The translations under genes were made by a program, and so were the position numbers. Below, in pieces: positions 33,474 to 41,951 of a stretch of DNA of 64,000 nt; the stretch's first letter is position 1, and every line of letters starts with the position of its first letter. The stretch is from the NCBI RefSeq assembly GCF_025336525.1, contig NZ_JAOCZP010000005.1, forward strand, positions 1-64,000, read 5' to 3'. This DNA is from Chelativorans salis (GTDB lineage: Bacteria; Pseudomonadota; Alphaproteobacteria; Rhizobiales; Rhizobiaceae). The notes under the pieces are model-generated. The model saw only the letters and a program-made list of their open reading frames with translations, had not been told where the DNA came from and did not search any database.

Positions 33474-33504
33474 CAGCAAATTCCTCTTTACAGCCAATCG
33501 AAAA

Positions 33505-33541
33505 CTGCTACCTTAGTTTCATCTACCGTCTAAGGTAGCAG
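33505..33541. promoter_or_regulatory. Operator dyad between GntR and the TRAP operon
   Basis: CTGCTACCTTAG (33505-33516) and CTAAGGTAGCAG (33530-33541) are perfect inverted repeats with a 13-nt spacer, centred between the divergent GntR gene (minus) and the + strand operon start at 33588. This symmetry and position suit an autoregulatory operator for the FCD-GntR regulator. Confidence 0.65.
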
Positions 33542-33587
33542 ATAGGCAGCCGCAAATGAAGCTGCCACAGGTAGGAAGGGCACTCCT

Positions 33588-34787
33588 ATGGGGATTCTCG
33601 ATATCAGGCTCATCATTGCGGCGGCTGCAACCATATTGGCCGGCAGTGTGGCGGCGCAAGAAAGCGAGCCTGCACCGGTCATTCGCTGGAACAGCCTCAC
33701 TTATCAGCTTCAGAGCGGAGACGCGGCAGCCCTTTGGAGCAAAAGTCCGCTCCACGGAAAGGTCCTTGTGCAGGGCCTCAAGTTCGACGCGGCCGGCAAT
33801 ATGTATGTCTCGACCGCTCGCTGGGGTGGAGCGGACATACCTGCGACCTTGTCCAGGCTAGTGAAGAATGGTGATGACTACGAGCTCCAGCCCTACCCTT
33901 CGCTCGAACTCAATGCTGTCGCGAATCCGCAGGGGCTCAAGGCGGTTCTGGGATTCGAGATTGACCAAAACGATGTCATGTGGATCCTCGACCAGGGCCA
34001 CATCGCCGGCGCCGAGTCCGGGGTCCGGGACGAGAAGCTGATCCTATGGGATATCAAGGCCAACGAGGAGATCCAGCGCTACGAGTTCCCTCCAGCAGTG
34101 TCGGACAAGAGATGCTCGTTTCTGAACGACATCGTCGTCGATAACGAGTCGGGCTTTGCCTATATTACCGACAGTGGGATTTTCAGCGACCCTCTCTGCG
34201 GTGGTCTCATCGTCTATGACCGCAACGCCAACACGGCACGGCGCGTGCTGAACGCGACCAAGTTTACCAACGACGAACCACAATTCATGTTCAACATCGG
34301 CGACCGTAAGGTTCTCAAGAACGGCCCGATGCGAACCGGCGCCGACGGCATTGCGTTGTCGGGTGATAAGCAGACGCTCTACTGGACCAACCTGACCGGC
34401 AACACGCTCTTTTCGCTGCCGACTGCGCTCCTCCGTGATCCTAAGGTCTCGGAATCTGAACTTCAGGCAGCCGTGCGCACGGAGGTGGTGCTGCCTTCCA
34501 ACACTGATGGTCTCACGGCGGACAAAGACGGCAATATCTATCTCACCGCGCTCCAGCTCAACTCGGTCCTTAAATGGGAGCCCGCCAACCGTCGCCTCTC
34601 GCGGGTCGCCTATCACCCGGAAATGGCATGGCCGGATACGCTCGCTTGGGCGCCGGATGGCAGGCTGCATGTGATATCCAACCACCTGCACGTCTGGGTC
34701 GATGGGGACATGGATTTCGAGAATCCGCCTGTCCCGAACTTCACGATCTGGCGGCTGGCGACTAAGGCCGCACCCTACCTAAACTAG
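33588..34787 (+). CDS. Exported yellow/MRJP-family beta-propeller, lactonase-like
   Basis: The 399-aa product has a Sec signal (about 1-23, ending SVAAQE). The mature part matches the major-royal-jelly/yellow family, bacterial six-bladed propellers distantly related to gluconolactonases: VQGLKFDAAGNMYVSTARWG, VMWILDQGH, FLNDIVVDNESGFAYITDSG and GADGIALSGDKQTLYWTNLT, with the calcium-type Asp/Asn residues of propeller lactonases. Placed first in a sugar-acid TRAP operon it may open a sugar lactone in the periplasm to give the imported acid. Catalysis is inferred from fold and context. Confidence 0.75.
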   Translation: MGILDIRLIIAAAATILAGSVAAQESEPAPVIRWNSLTYQLQSGDAAALWSKSPLHGKVLVQGLKFDAAGNMYVSTARWGGADIPATLSRLVKNGDDYELQPYPSLELNAVANPQGLKAVLGFEIDQNDVMWILDQGHIAGAESGVRDEKLILWDIKANEEIQRYEFPPAVSDKRCSFLNDIVVDNESGFAYITDSGIFSDPLCGGLIVYDRNANTARRVLNATKFTNDEPQFMFNIGDRKVLKNGPMRTGADGIALSGDKQTLYWTNLTGNTLFSLPTALLRDPKVSESELQAAVRTEVVLPSNTDGLTADKDGNIYLTALQLNSVLKWEPANRRLSRVAYHPEMAWPDTLAWAPDGRLHVISNHLHVWVDGDMDFENPPVPNFTIWRLATKAAPYLN

Positions 34788-34837
34788 AACTTTGCAGGGC
34801 GGACGCAGCCTATCGGCGCTCGGCGAGGAGGACCGCA

Positions 34838-35317
34838 ATGCTCTTACGATTTGACCGTTGGCTGTGTGTCGTCAACGGCCTGCTCGTTGCTGCTATGCTT
34901 GCGATGATGCTGTCGCTCGTCTTCGCCAACATCGTTTCCCGCTACTTCTTCAGCGTCTCCTTCGGCTGGATCGAGGAGGTGTCACGCTACCTGATGATCT
35001 GGATCGTCTTTATCGGCGCTGGGCTCGCAATGCGTGAGGGGATGCACGTGGCGGTGACGCTCCTCGTTGATCTGACCACACGCATAAAGCCGGCCCTTAC
35101 CTGGGCGGCCTTCGCGCTGGTCTTCATCTTCTTTGCCGCTCTTACCTGGTACGGGATCGAATATGCGCAGTTCGCGTCGCGCCAACGCAGCGCCATGCTG
35201 CATCTGCCCATGGGCATGATCTATCTGGCGGTTCCGATCGGTTCTTGCCTGGCCATCCTGCACCTCCTCCTGTCGCTGAGAGATGATCGGACGGCTTCCA
35301 GTGAGGCGCAGCCATGA
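34838..35317 (+). CDS. dctQ: TRAP transporter small permease (DctQ-like)
   Basis: The 159-aa product has four hydrophobic segments and the DctQ opening FDRWLCVVNGLLVAAMLAMM. It also has FANIVSRYFFSVSFGWIEEV and IWIVFIGAGLAMREGMHVAV, the conserved small-subunit E-x-x-R/W-I-V-F-x-G pattern. It forms the DctQ-DctM membrane complex. Its stop overlaps the dctM start by 4 nt (ATGA). Confidence 0.85.
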   Translation: MLLRFDRWLCVVNGLLVAAMLAMMLSLVFANIVSRYFFSVSFGWIEEVSRYLMIWIVFIGAGLAMREGMHVAVTLLVDLTTRIKPALTWAAFALVFIFFAALTWYGIEYAQFASRQRSAMLHLPMGMIYLAVPIGSCLAILHLLLSLRDDRTASSEAQP

Positions 35318-36603
35318 GCGCCGCTCTTTTCACAGTTTTCGCGGTAGCGATGGTGCTGGGCGTTCCAGTCGCCATCGTCATGGGAGGGGCCTCGCTCGCC
35401 GCCATATTATGGGATGGTCGCTATCCCGGCCTCATCCTGGCGCAGCGGATGTTTTCGGGCATCGACAGCTTTCCGCTGATGGCGGTTCCCTTCTTCGTGC
35501 TGGCGGCGGAACTGATGACGGGGGGCCGCATCACAGATTCCTTGCTGGCCCTGGCCCGGCAGATCATCGGCCGGCTACGCGGTGGACTCGGCCACGCTAA
35601 CATTCTCATGTCCGTGTTCTTTTCCGGCATTTCCGGCTCCGCGCTTGCCGATGCAGCCGGTCCCGGCGCCGTGACGATCCAGATGATGCGTTCTGGTGGC
35701 TATAAGCCGGAGTATGCGGCCGCCCTTACCGCCTCGTCCGCTATCATCTCCTCGATCATTCCCCCATCCATCGTCATGGTCATCTATGCGCTCACCGACA
35801 ATGCAGTCAGCGTTTCGGCGCTCTTCATCGCCGGCATCGTGCCGGGCGCTCTCATTGGCCTGTCGCTGGTCGCGACCAACGCCTATCTCAGCTGGCGGCG
35901 CGGTTTCGCGCTCGATGAGCCGCGCAAGCCATGGCTGCAGTTCTTCCGTGAATCGGGCGTCGTTTTATCCGCCATTCCCCTGCCCGTCATCATTATCGGC
36001 GGCATACACAGCGGTGCTTTTACGCCGACTGAAGCCTCGGCGGTGGCGGCGGTCTATGCCTTCGTCGTCGCCAAATTCGTGCTGCGCAGCCTGGCTTGGC
36101 GCCAACTCCCCTACCTTTTCGCCCGCGCCTCCCTGATGACGTCGGCGGTGCTGATGATCGTGGCGACCGCATCGGCTTTCGCGTGGCTGCTCACGGTGCT
36201 GCAGCTTCCGCAGACGATCGCCGGCTTCATCGCCGGCTTCGGCCTACCGAACATGCTGCTGCTCCTCGTCATGGCTATCTTTCTGTTGTTGTGCGGGCTC
36301 TTCATCGACACGTTGCCCGGCGTCCTTCTGTTCACACCGATCGTGGCGCCGATCGCCGACATGGCGGGCATCCATCCGATCCAAACCGCGCTGGTGGTCA
36401 TCCTCTCCTTGACCATCGGCATGATCACGCCGCCCGTCGGCGGCGTGCTGTTCGTGGTGTCCGTGGTCAGCCGCATCCCGCTGATGCGGATCGTCGCCAC
36501 GATCGGTCCCTTTCTGCTCGCCGAACTGCTCGTACTGCTACTGCTGGTTTTCGTGCCGGCGGCGTCGCTCTGGCTACCCGGCTTGTTCGGATACGTTCGC
36601 TAA
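35314..36603 (+). CDS. dctM: TRAP transporter large permease (DctM-like)
   Basis: The 429-aa product has about 12 transmembrane helices and the DctM hallmark blocks GISGSALADAAGPGAVTIQM, SSAIISSIIPPSIVMVIYAL, FTPTEASAVAAVYAFVVAKF, LLCGLFIDTLPGVLLFTPIV and IGMITPPVGGVLFVVSVVSR. It is the Na+-coupled channel part of the DctPQM importer and starts inside the dctQ stop codon. Confidence 0.9.
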   Translation: MSAALFTVFAVAMVLGVPVAIVMGGASLAAILWDGRYPGLILAQRMFSGIDSFPLMAVPFFVLAAELMTGGRITDSLLALARQIIGRLRGGLGHANILMSVFFSGISGSALADAAGPGAVTIQMMRSGGYKPEYAAALTASSAIISSIIPPSIVMVIYALTDNAVSVSALFIAGIVPGALIGLSLVATNAYLSWRRGFALDEPRKPWLQFFRESGVVLSAIPLPVIIIGGIHSGAFTPTEASAVAAVYAFVVAKFVLRSLAWRQLPYLFARASLMTSAVLMIVATASAFAWLLTVLQLPQTIAGFIAGFGLPNMLLLLVMAIFLLLCGLFIDTLPGVLLFTPIVAPIADMAGIHPIQTALVVILSLTIGMITPPVGGVLFVVSVVSRIPLMRIVATIGPFLLAELLVLLLLVFVPAASLWLPGLFGYVR

Positions 36604-36632
36604 AAAAACTTAATCAGAAAGAGGAGGAATTC

Positions 36633-37652
36633 ATGCGCATTCTCAACAGACTGGCCGGCCTTGCGGGCATCTTGGCTGCGGCAACGCTCATGACCGCAGG
36701 CCCCGCTCTGGCACAACTCACCATCAAGTACGGTCACTATCAGCCAGGACGAATGGATCAGCCCAAACATGCCGCCGCTATGGCTTTCAAATCCTATGTC
36801 GAAGGTGCGACGGGTGGCGAGATTAACGTGGAGATTTATCCGGCGGGACAGCTCGGCAACGAGCAGACGACGATGGAGGGGCTGCAGCTCGGTACCATTG
36901 AGATGGCGGTTGTCCATGATGGCGGCATTGCCGGCACCTACACACCCATCGAAGTCTTTTCGCTACCCTTCGCGTTCGACAACCAAGCGGTGGCATGGAA
37001 TGTCTTTGACGGTCCTTTCGGCCAGAAATTTGCCGAGGACATGCTTGCCGAGACGCAGATCCGCTTGTTCGGATTTGCCGACAACGGCGTGCGTCACTTC
37101 ACCAATTCAAAGCATCCGGTAAAGACGCCGGAAGACCTGCAGGGCCTGAAGATCCGCGTCCAGCCGAGCCAAGTCTATGTTTCCCTCGTCGAATCGCTGG
37201 GCGGGGACGCGACCGCGATCGCCTGGGGCGAACTGCCGACCGCACTTGCCCAGGGCACGGTTGACGGGCAGGAGAACGGCGTCACCAACATTCTGGCCGC
37301 AAGCCTTTACGAGAACCAGAAGCACGTGACGCTGGACGGCCATGTCTTCAGCCTTCACGCCTATATGATGAGTGACGCCTTCTGGCAGCAATTGACGCCG
37401 GAACAGCAGAAGATCATCGAGGACGGCACCCGCATCGCCATCGGGATCCACCGCGGCATGACGGCGGCGCAGGACTCCAATGCCAGCACCATCCTTGCCG
37501 ATAATGGTATGACGGTGACGACCCTGACACCGCAGGAGCGCGATGCCTTCCGCAAGCTGGCCCAGCCTGCCGTGCGCGCCTATCTGGACGAGCAGGTCGG
37601 TGCCGATCTGGTGGACGGGCTTCTTGGTGCCATCGACGAGGCCGGTTCGTGA
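36633..37652 (+). CDS. dctP: TRAP transporter solute-binding protein (DctP-like)
   Basis: The 339-aa product has a signal peptide (MRILNRLAGLAGILAAATLM, then an ALAQ cleavage site). The mature part opens LTIKYGHYQPGRMDQPKHAA and contains the DctP motifs EIYPAGQLGNEQTTMEGLQL, LKIRVQPSQVYVSLVESLGG and ELPTALAQGTVDGQENGVTN. R in KIRV and the N in GQENG are the usual carboxylate-binding positions, so the ligand is likely an acid. ATG 36633 follows AAGAGGAGG. It is co-translated with the dehydrogenase downstream (GTGA overlap). Confidence 0.9.
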   Translation: MRILNRLAGLAGILAAATLMTAGPALAQLTIKYGHYQPGRMDQPKHAAAMAFKSYVEGATGGEINVEIYPAGQLGNEQTTMEGLQLGTIEMAVVHDGGIAGTYTPIEVFSLPFAFDNQAVAWNVFDGPFGQKFAEDMLAETQIRLFGFADNGVRHFTNSKHPVKTPEDLQGLKIRVQPSQVYVSLVESLGGDATAIAWGELPTALAQGTVDGQENGVTNILAASLYENQKHVTLDGHVFSLHAYMMSDAFWQQLTPEQQKIIEDGTRIAIGIHRGMTAAQDSNASTILADNGMTVTTLTPQERDAFRKLAQPAVRAYLDEQVGADLVDGLLGAIDEAGS

Positions 37653-38653
37653 CACATCCGGTATCCAGCCACCACCACACACGTGACGGCGACCGTGCAC
37701 CGGTCGCCGTCGTCATCGACGCCGGGTACGACCAGCATACGATCGAGGAAGACATCCTGAAGCCCTATGGCTTCCGTGTCATCGAGCGTGCGTGCCACGG
37801 GGACGCGGCGGCGGTCGTGGAAGCGGTCCGCGAAGCGGACGCGGTCCTGGTGAGGGAGAGCCCGGTCACGGCCAATGCAATCGACGAGATGAAGCATTGC
37901 CGCGTCATCGTGCGCTATGGGGTCGGCGTGGACAATATCCACCGCCGGCGGGCGGCGGAACGCGGCATCTATGTCGCCAATGTGCCCGATTACGGTGTCG
38001 AGGAAGTGAGCGACCACACGCTGGCCCTTCTGCTCTCGGTTCTCCGACGCACTGCCGCGCGCGACCGTGCGGTACGCGAAGGCATGTGGAACGTGGCGCG
38101 CCGCGAGCCTATGCACCGCATCGCCGGTCGCACGCTCGGCATTATCGGATATGGCCGTATCGGCGCCGCCTTCCACCGCAAGGTGTCCACGCTCGGCTTC
38201 AGCGAGACGCGGGTGCACGATGCCAATGGGGGCGTCCTGCCCTACGGCGCAGTCGCAGCCGATCTCGATGAGCTAATCGCGCGCAGCGACGTCATCTCGC
38301 TGCACCTCCCCCTCCGCCCTTCCACGGAGAAGATGATATCGCGCGAGCGGATTGCGGCAATGCAGCCGGGAACGGTGATCGTGAACACCTCGCGCGGCGG
38401 CCTGATCGACGAGGAATCGCTGGTCGAAGCCTTGCAGTCCGGCCATCTGGGCGGCGCCGGGCTGGACGTGTTCGCCGACGAACCGCCGGCTCCTGATCAC
38501 CCGCTTTTGTCCACACCCAACACGGTGCTGAGCGACCACACGGCCTGGTATTCCGAAGAGAGCGTCGCCGAACTGCAGACGAAGGCTGCCCAGGAGGTCG
38601 CGCGCGTCTTTGCCGGTGAGGCGCCAAAGCACTGGGTCAATCGCTGGGACTGA
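37649..38653 (+). CDS. D-isomer-specific 2-hydroxyacid dehydrogenase (CtBP/SerA-like)
   Basis: The 334-aa product starts with GTG overlapping the dctP stop. It has the catalytic domain, then the Rossmann motif TLGIIGYGRIGAAFHRKV (about 161-178), the NTSRGGLIDEESLVEAL stretch with the Asp/Glu pair, and the catalytic His in LSDHTAWYSEESVAELQ. The group includes phosphoglycerate dehydrogenase and glyoxylate/hydroxypyruvate reductases. In the sugar-acid operon it probably interconverts a 2-hydroxy acid and a 2-keto acid with NAD(P). Confidence 0.87.
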   Translation: MTHPVSSHHHTRDGDRAPVAVVIDAGYDQHTIEEDILKPYGFRVIERACHGDAAAVVEAVREADAVLVRESPVTANAIDEMKHCRVIVRYGVGVDNIHRRRAAERGIYVANVPDYGVEEVSDHTLALLLSVLRRTAARDRAVREGMWNVARREPMHRIAGRTLGIIGYGRIGAAFHRKVSTLGFSETRVHDANGGVLPYGAVAADLDELIARSDVISLHLPLRPSTEKMISRERIAAMQPGTVIVNTSRGGLIDEESLVEALQSGHLGGAGLDVFADEPPAPDHPLLSTPNTVLSDHTAWYSEESVAELQTKAAQEVARVFAGEAPKHWVNRWD

Positions 38654-38693
38654 ACTGAGCACACATTCGTCAACGCAAGAGAAGGCACAGAGT

Positions 38694-39341
38694 ATGGACA
38701 AGAACCTGATCGAAGGTTTCCGCCGGGTTGCAACCGCCTCCGTCGCAGATGCAGTCGACAAGATCTGCGGCAGCAAAGGCTATCTCGATTCCGCCATTAC
38801 GCCACGCACAAGCGATCGTAAAATCGCCGGACCGGCCGCGACCGTTCTGGAAGAAGCGACAAGCGAGGAAGTGCCACCGACGCACGCGTTGGAACTGGTG
38901 GACAATGCCGCGCCCGGCAGCGTGATGGTCATCTCCGTCGCCGGCGATTGCAACGTGGCAGTTTGGGGCGGCTTGATGACGGCCGGCGCCGTCGCCAATC
39001 GGCTTGAGGCCGCGGTTCTGGACGGCGCCGTGCGCGACATAACGGAAATCAAGCGCGATTTCGGGTTCCCGGTTTTCGCGCGCTCGGCATCCCCCGGAAC
39101 GACCGTCGGCCGCTACAAGACGATCGCCTCGATGGTCCCGGTCACGATAGGCGATGTTACCATCAATCCCGGGGACATCGTGGTCGGCGACGTCGATGGC
39201 GTGGTCATCGTGCCGCGGGAGAAAGCCGCCGAGGTGCTTGCTGCAGCCCAGGGGATCGACTTGAAGGAAGCCGAGCAGGCCAAGCTCATCATCGCGTCCG
39301 GGTCGCTAAAGGAAGGTATGGCCAAGTACGGTCGCATCTAG
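38694..39341 (+). CDS. RraA-family HMG/CHA aldolase-like protein
   Basis: The 215-aa product is a full RraA/LigK-family domain. The metal and substrate pattern G-x20-R-D-x2-E is present: starting from the second G of WGGLMT, 20 residues follow, then RDITE. To my recollection this is the form seen in HMG/CHA aldolases (LigK) and absent from RNase-inhibitor RraA proteins. MVISVAGDCNVAVWGGLMTA and RLEAAVLDGAVRDITEIKRD are the core. ATG 38694 is preferred. In this operon it probably cleaves or decarboxylates a keto acid to pyruvate or an analogue. Confidence 0.82.
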   Translation: MDKNLIEGFRRVATASVADAVDKICGSKGYLDSAITPRTSDRKIAGPAATVLEEATSEEVPPTHALELVDNAAPGSVMVISVAGDCNVAVWGGLMTAGAVANRLEAAVLDGAVRDITEIKRDFGFPVFARSASPGTTVGRYKTIASMVPVTIGDVTINPGDIVVGDVDGVVIVPREKAAEVLAAAQGIDLKEAEQAKLIIASGSLKEGMAKYGRI

Positions 39342-39361
39342 ATCAAGGAGAAAACGCCGAC

Positions 39362-40291
39362 ATGTCCAATCCGCAAATCGTTTGCATGGGCGAACCGCTC
39401 GTCGAATTCAACCAGGTGGACGAGAAGGGACATTATCTGCGCGGCCATGGCGGCGATACGTCCAACTGTGCCATCGCCGCGGCGCGCGCCGGCGCCGCGG
39501 TGGGTTACGTCACCGCCCTGGGCGAGGACGAGTTCGGCGACAGCTTCATGCGCCTATGGGCGGAGAACGGCGTCGACGCATCGCAGGTTACTCGCGATTC
39601 CCAGGCCCATACGGGCATCTATTTCGTCACTCATGGTGGAAATGGACACGTCTTCTCCTATCTTCGCGCGGGCTCGGCGGCGAGCCGAATGGGTCCGCAC
39701 GACTTGCCGCGTTCCTATATCGAGAATGCTGAAATCCTCCATGTCTCCGGCATATCCATGGCCATCAGCGCGAGTGCATCGGATGCCGTCCTTGAAGCTG
39801 TCCAGATCGCCCGGCGCGCGAACACGAAAGTCTCCTTCGATACCAATCTGCGGCTGAAGCTATGGCCGCTCGAGCGGGCGCGCGCATTGATCGGGGCGGC
39901 CATGCGCATGACGGACATCGCCCTGCCCGGCCTGGAGGACGCGGAGCAATTGACGGGGCTAAGCGAGCCGGACGCGATTGCCGACCACTATCTCGAACAA
40001 GGCGCCGGAATCGTGGCGCTAACGCTGGGCAAGGATGGGTGTCTGGTGGCGACCCCGGACGAGCGCCGGCGCGTGCCAGGGACTCGCGTGGAGGCGGTGG
40101 ACGCCACGGCGGCCGGCGACACGTTCGACGGCAACTTCCTGGCCGAGTTCCTCGCTCACGACGATCCCTTCCGGGCAGCACGCTTCGCCAATGCGGCCGC
40201 AGCTCTATCCACGCGCGGCTATGGCGCCGTTGCACCCATGCCGATGCGGCAGGCGGTCCTCGACGCGCTGGCGACGGAGGGCGCACGATAA
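39362..40291 (+). CDS. PfkB-family kinase, 2-keto-3-deoxygluconate kinase-like
   Basis: The 309-aa product has the PfkB fold with ends QIVCMGEPLVEFNQVDEKG and GGDTSNCAIAAARAGAAVGY at the N-terminus. The ATP/anion-hole motif VDATAAGDTFDGNFLAEFLA sits at about 243-262, with the AAGDTF form common in KDG kinases. A glycine-rich loop region (IVALTLGKDGCLVAT) is present. KDG kinase phosphorylates the keto-deoxy acid of Entner-Doudoroff-like routes. It overlaps the SDR start by 1 nt (TAATG). Confidence 0.83.
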   Translation: MSNPQIVCMGEPLVEFNQVDEKGHYLRGHGGDTSNCAIAAARAGAAVGYVTALGEDEFGDSFMRLWAENGVDASQVTRDSQAHTGIYFVTHGGNGHVFSYLRAGSAASRMGPHDLPRSYIENAEILHVSGISMAISASASDAVLEAVQIARRANTKVSFDTNLRLKLWPLERARALIGAAMRMTDIALPGLEDAEQLTGLSEPDAIADHYLEQGAGIVALTLGKDGCLVATPDERRRVPGTRVEAVDATAAGDTFDGNFLAEFLAHDDPFRAARFANAAAALSTRGYGAVAPMPMRQAVLDALATEGAR

Positions 40292-40995
40292 TGCCGCATG
40301 CGTTGATAACAGGCGGTACGAGCGGCATCGGCGCGGGCGTCGCCCGCACCTTGCTCGCCGCCGGCTACCGTGTCACGGCCGCGGGCCTGACGGAGGCTGA
40401 ACTCTCGGCAGTTCCGCCTGCTGACAATCTGACCCTATGTCAGCTCGATGTCACCAATGACCGCTCTATAGCCGCTTGCCTGGAGGCAATCGAAGAGCTC
40501 GATGCGCTCATCAACTGCGCTGGGATGATCATGCGTGGCGGTGCCGAATATCAGATCGAGAATTTCAGTCGCGTCATTGACGTCAATCTGACCGGCACGA
40601 TGCGCATGTGCGTCGCGGCCAAGCCGCTTCTGGCACGCAGCGGGGGCTCTATTGTCAACACCGCGTCGATGTTGTCCTTCTTTGGCGGTCCGATGGTGCC
40701 GGCCTACACCGCCTCCAAGGGCGGCGTCGCGCAGTTGACGAAGGCACTAGCCACTGCATGGGCTGAGGAAGGCGTGCGTGTGAATGCGATCGCGCCCGGC
40801 TGGGTGGAAACTGAACTCACGCGCAATCTGGTCGAGGATGAAAGCCGCTCGGCGGGCATTCTGGCGCGCACGCCAATGAAGCGCTGGGGCAAGCCGGACG
40901 ATATCGGCGGAGCCGTCCTCTTCCTGCTTTCGCAGCAGGCCGGCTTCGTCACCGGGGCCGTCCTGCCGGTCGATGGAGGCTACGCCGCCTGCTAA
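40291..40995 (+). CDS. Short-chain dehydrogenase/reductase (SDR)
   Basis: The 234-aa product opens HALITGGTSGIGAGVARTLL (TGxxxGxG cofactor motif), has LCQLDVTNDRS and DALINCAGMIMRGGAEY (NAG-like, here NCAG), and the catalytic Tyr and Lys in YTASKGGVAQLTKALA. RVNAIAPGWVETELTRNLVE and the VTGAVLPVDGGY ending complete a classical SDR. It likely oxidises a sugar-acid hydroxyl with NAD(P)+. It shares its start with the kinase stop. Confidence 0.87.
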   Translation: MPHALITGGTSGIGAGVARTLLAAGYRVTAAGLTEAELSAVPPADNLTLCQLDVTNDRSIAACLEAIEELDALINCAGMIMRGGAEYQIENFSRVIDVNLTGTMRMCVAAKPLLARSGGSIVNTASMLSFFGGPMVPAYTASKGGVAQLTKALATAWAEEGVRVNAIAPGWVETELTRNLVEDESRSAGILARTPMKRWGKPDDIGGAVLFLLSQQAGFVTGAVLPVDGGYAAC

Positions 40996-41024
40996 CGAGA
41001 AAATAGATCCTGGAAGGATTTGCC

Positions 41025-41570
41025 ATGACGACGAACACACAACGCAAGGCGCTCGAGAACGCAAACGAGGCCCGCATCCCCTATCGTCATCCCCAGCCGA
41101 AGGAATCACCACCGGAGATCGTGATTCCGAGCGTTCTGCCTGATGATGACCGCGTCTGGGTTCCGCAGGCGGAGAACGTCTGGTTCCGCCCGCTCTGCCT
41201 TTCGGCCTCACGAGGCTACTGGGTCAACCTTCTCAAGGTGCGGAAGTCCGGCGTCCTGTCGCGTCACCGCCATCCGCAGCCTGTCCATGGCTATGTCATC
41301 AAGGGCGCATGGCGTTATCTGGAGCACGACTGGGAAGCGGTCGAAGGCGGCTATGTCTATGAAGCGCCGGGCGAGACCCATACGCTGGTGGTCGATCCGC
41401 ATATAGAGGAGATGATCACGCTGTTCCAGGTCAACGGCTGCATGATCTATGTCGACCCTGACGGAAAGCAACTCGGCTACGAGGACGTGTTCACGAAGAT
41501 CGATCTGTGCCGTGCGCATTACGAGAAGGTCGGGCTCGGAATCGGGTTCGTCGACCAGTTCATCCGGTAG
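41025..41570 (+). CDS. Cupin protein of the 2,4'-dihydroxyacetophenone dioxygenase family
   Basis: The 181-aa product is a single cupin fold with the metal-binding pattern GVLSRHRHPQPVHGYVIKGA (about 75-94), giving H-x-H and a further His, and an EAPGETHTLVVDPHIEE block supplying the last ligand. This matches the 2,4'-dihydroxyacetophenone dioxygenase family, which cleaves an aromatic ketone side chain. As the last gene of a sugar-acid operon its role is unclear, and a sugar-isomerising cupin role is also possible. Confidence 0.75.
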   Translation: MTTNTQRKALENANEARIPYRHPQPKESPPEIVIPSVLPDDDRVWVPQAENVWFRPLCLSASRGYWVNLLKVRKSGVLSRHRHPQPVHGYVIKGAWRYLEHDWEAVEGGYVYEAPGETHTLVVDPHIEEMITLFQVNGCMIYVDPDGKQLGYEDVFTKIDLCRAHYEKVGLGIGFVDQFIR

Positions 41571-41803
41571 GCCGGTCAACGCGGCAGAGCAGGTCCCGCT
41601 CAACGGCTCTCGCCGCCGATCATTTTCGTTTCCCGAAAGCTGCTCCGGAGCAGTCTGTGAAGCCGCCGTGTCGTGCCGCTCCACAATATCGGACCGCCCG
41701 GCGCGTGGTTCCCGCGAGTCTGTCTACCGGTCGTCCAGCCTGCATCACGAGACTTGGCTGGTTCAGCAGGCCACTTGATGGGGTAAGCGGGGTGTGCACG
41801 TCC
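41571..41803. other. Short intergenic stretch next to a transposase remnant
   Basis: The cupin stop is followed by 230 bp without a recognisable gene, leading into the IS5-type remnant at 41804-41951. Confidence 0.4.
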
Positions 41804-41951
41804 GATTTGAGCGACGCTCAGTGGGGGCGGATGTCGGTCTACATCATTGGTGATGCGCACACGCGCGGTTCGTGCGGCCGCGACAACCGCATGTTCATGG
41901 AAGCGGTGCCTAATATGGTGCGGACCGGTTCGCAGTGGCGCGATCTGCCTA
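41804..41951 (+). mobile_element. IS5-family transposase N-terminal remnant
   Basis: The frame reads DLSDAQWGRMSVYIIGDAHT, then GSCGRDNRMFMEAVPNMVRT and GSQWRDLP. The L-x-D-x-x-W-x-R-M start and DNR-F---V----RTG--WRDLP pattern are the N-terminal domain of IS5-group transposases. The catalytic DDE part is missing because the VOC gene starts there. No terminal inverted repeats were seen. Confidence 0.6.
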
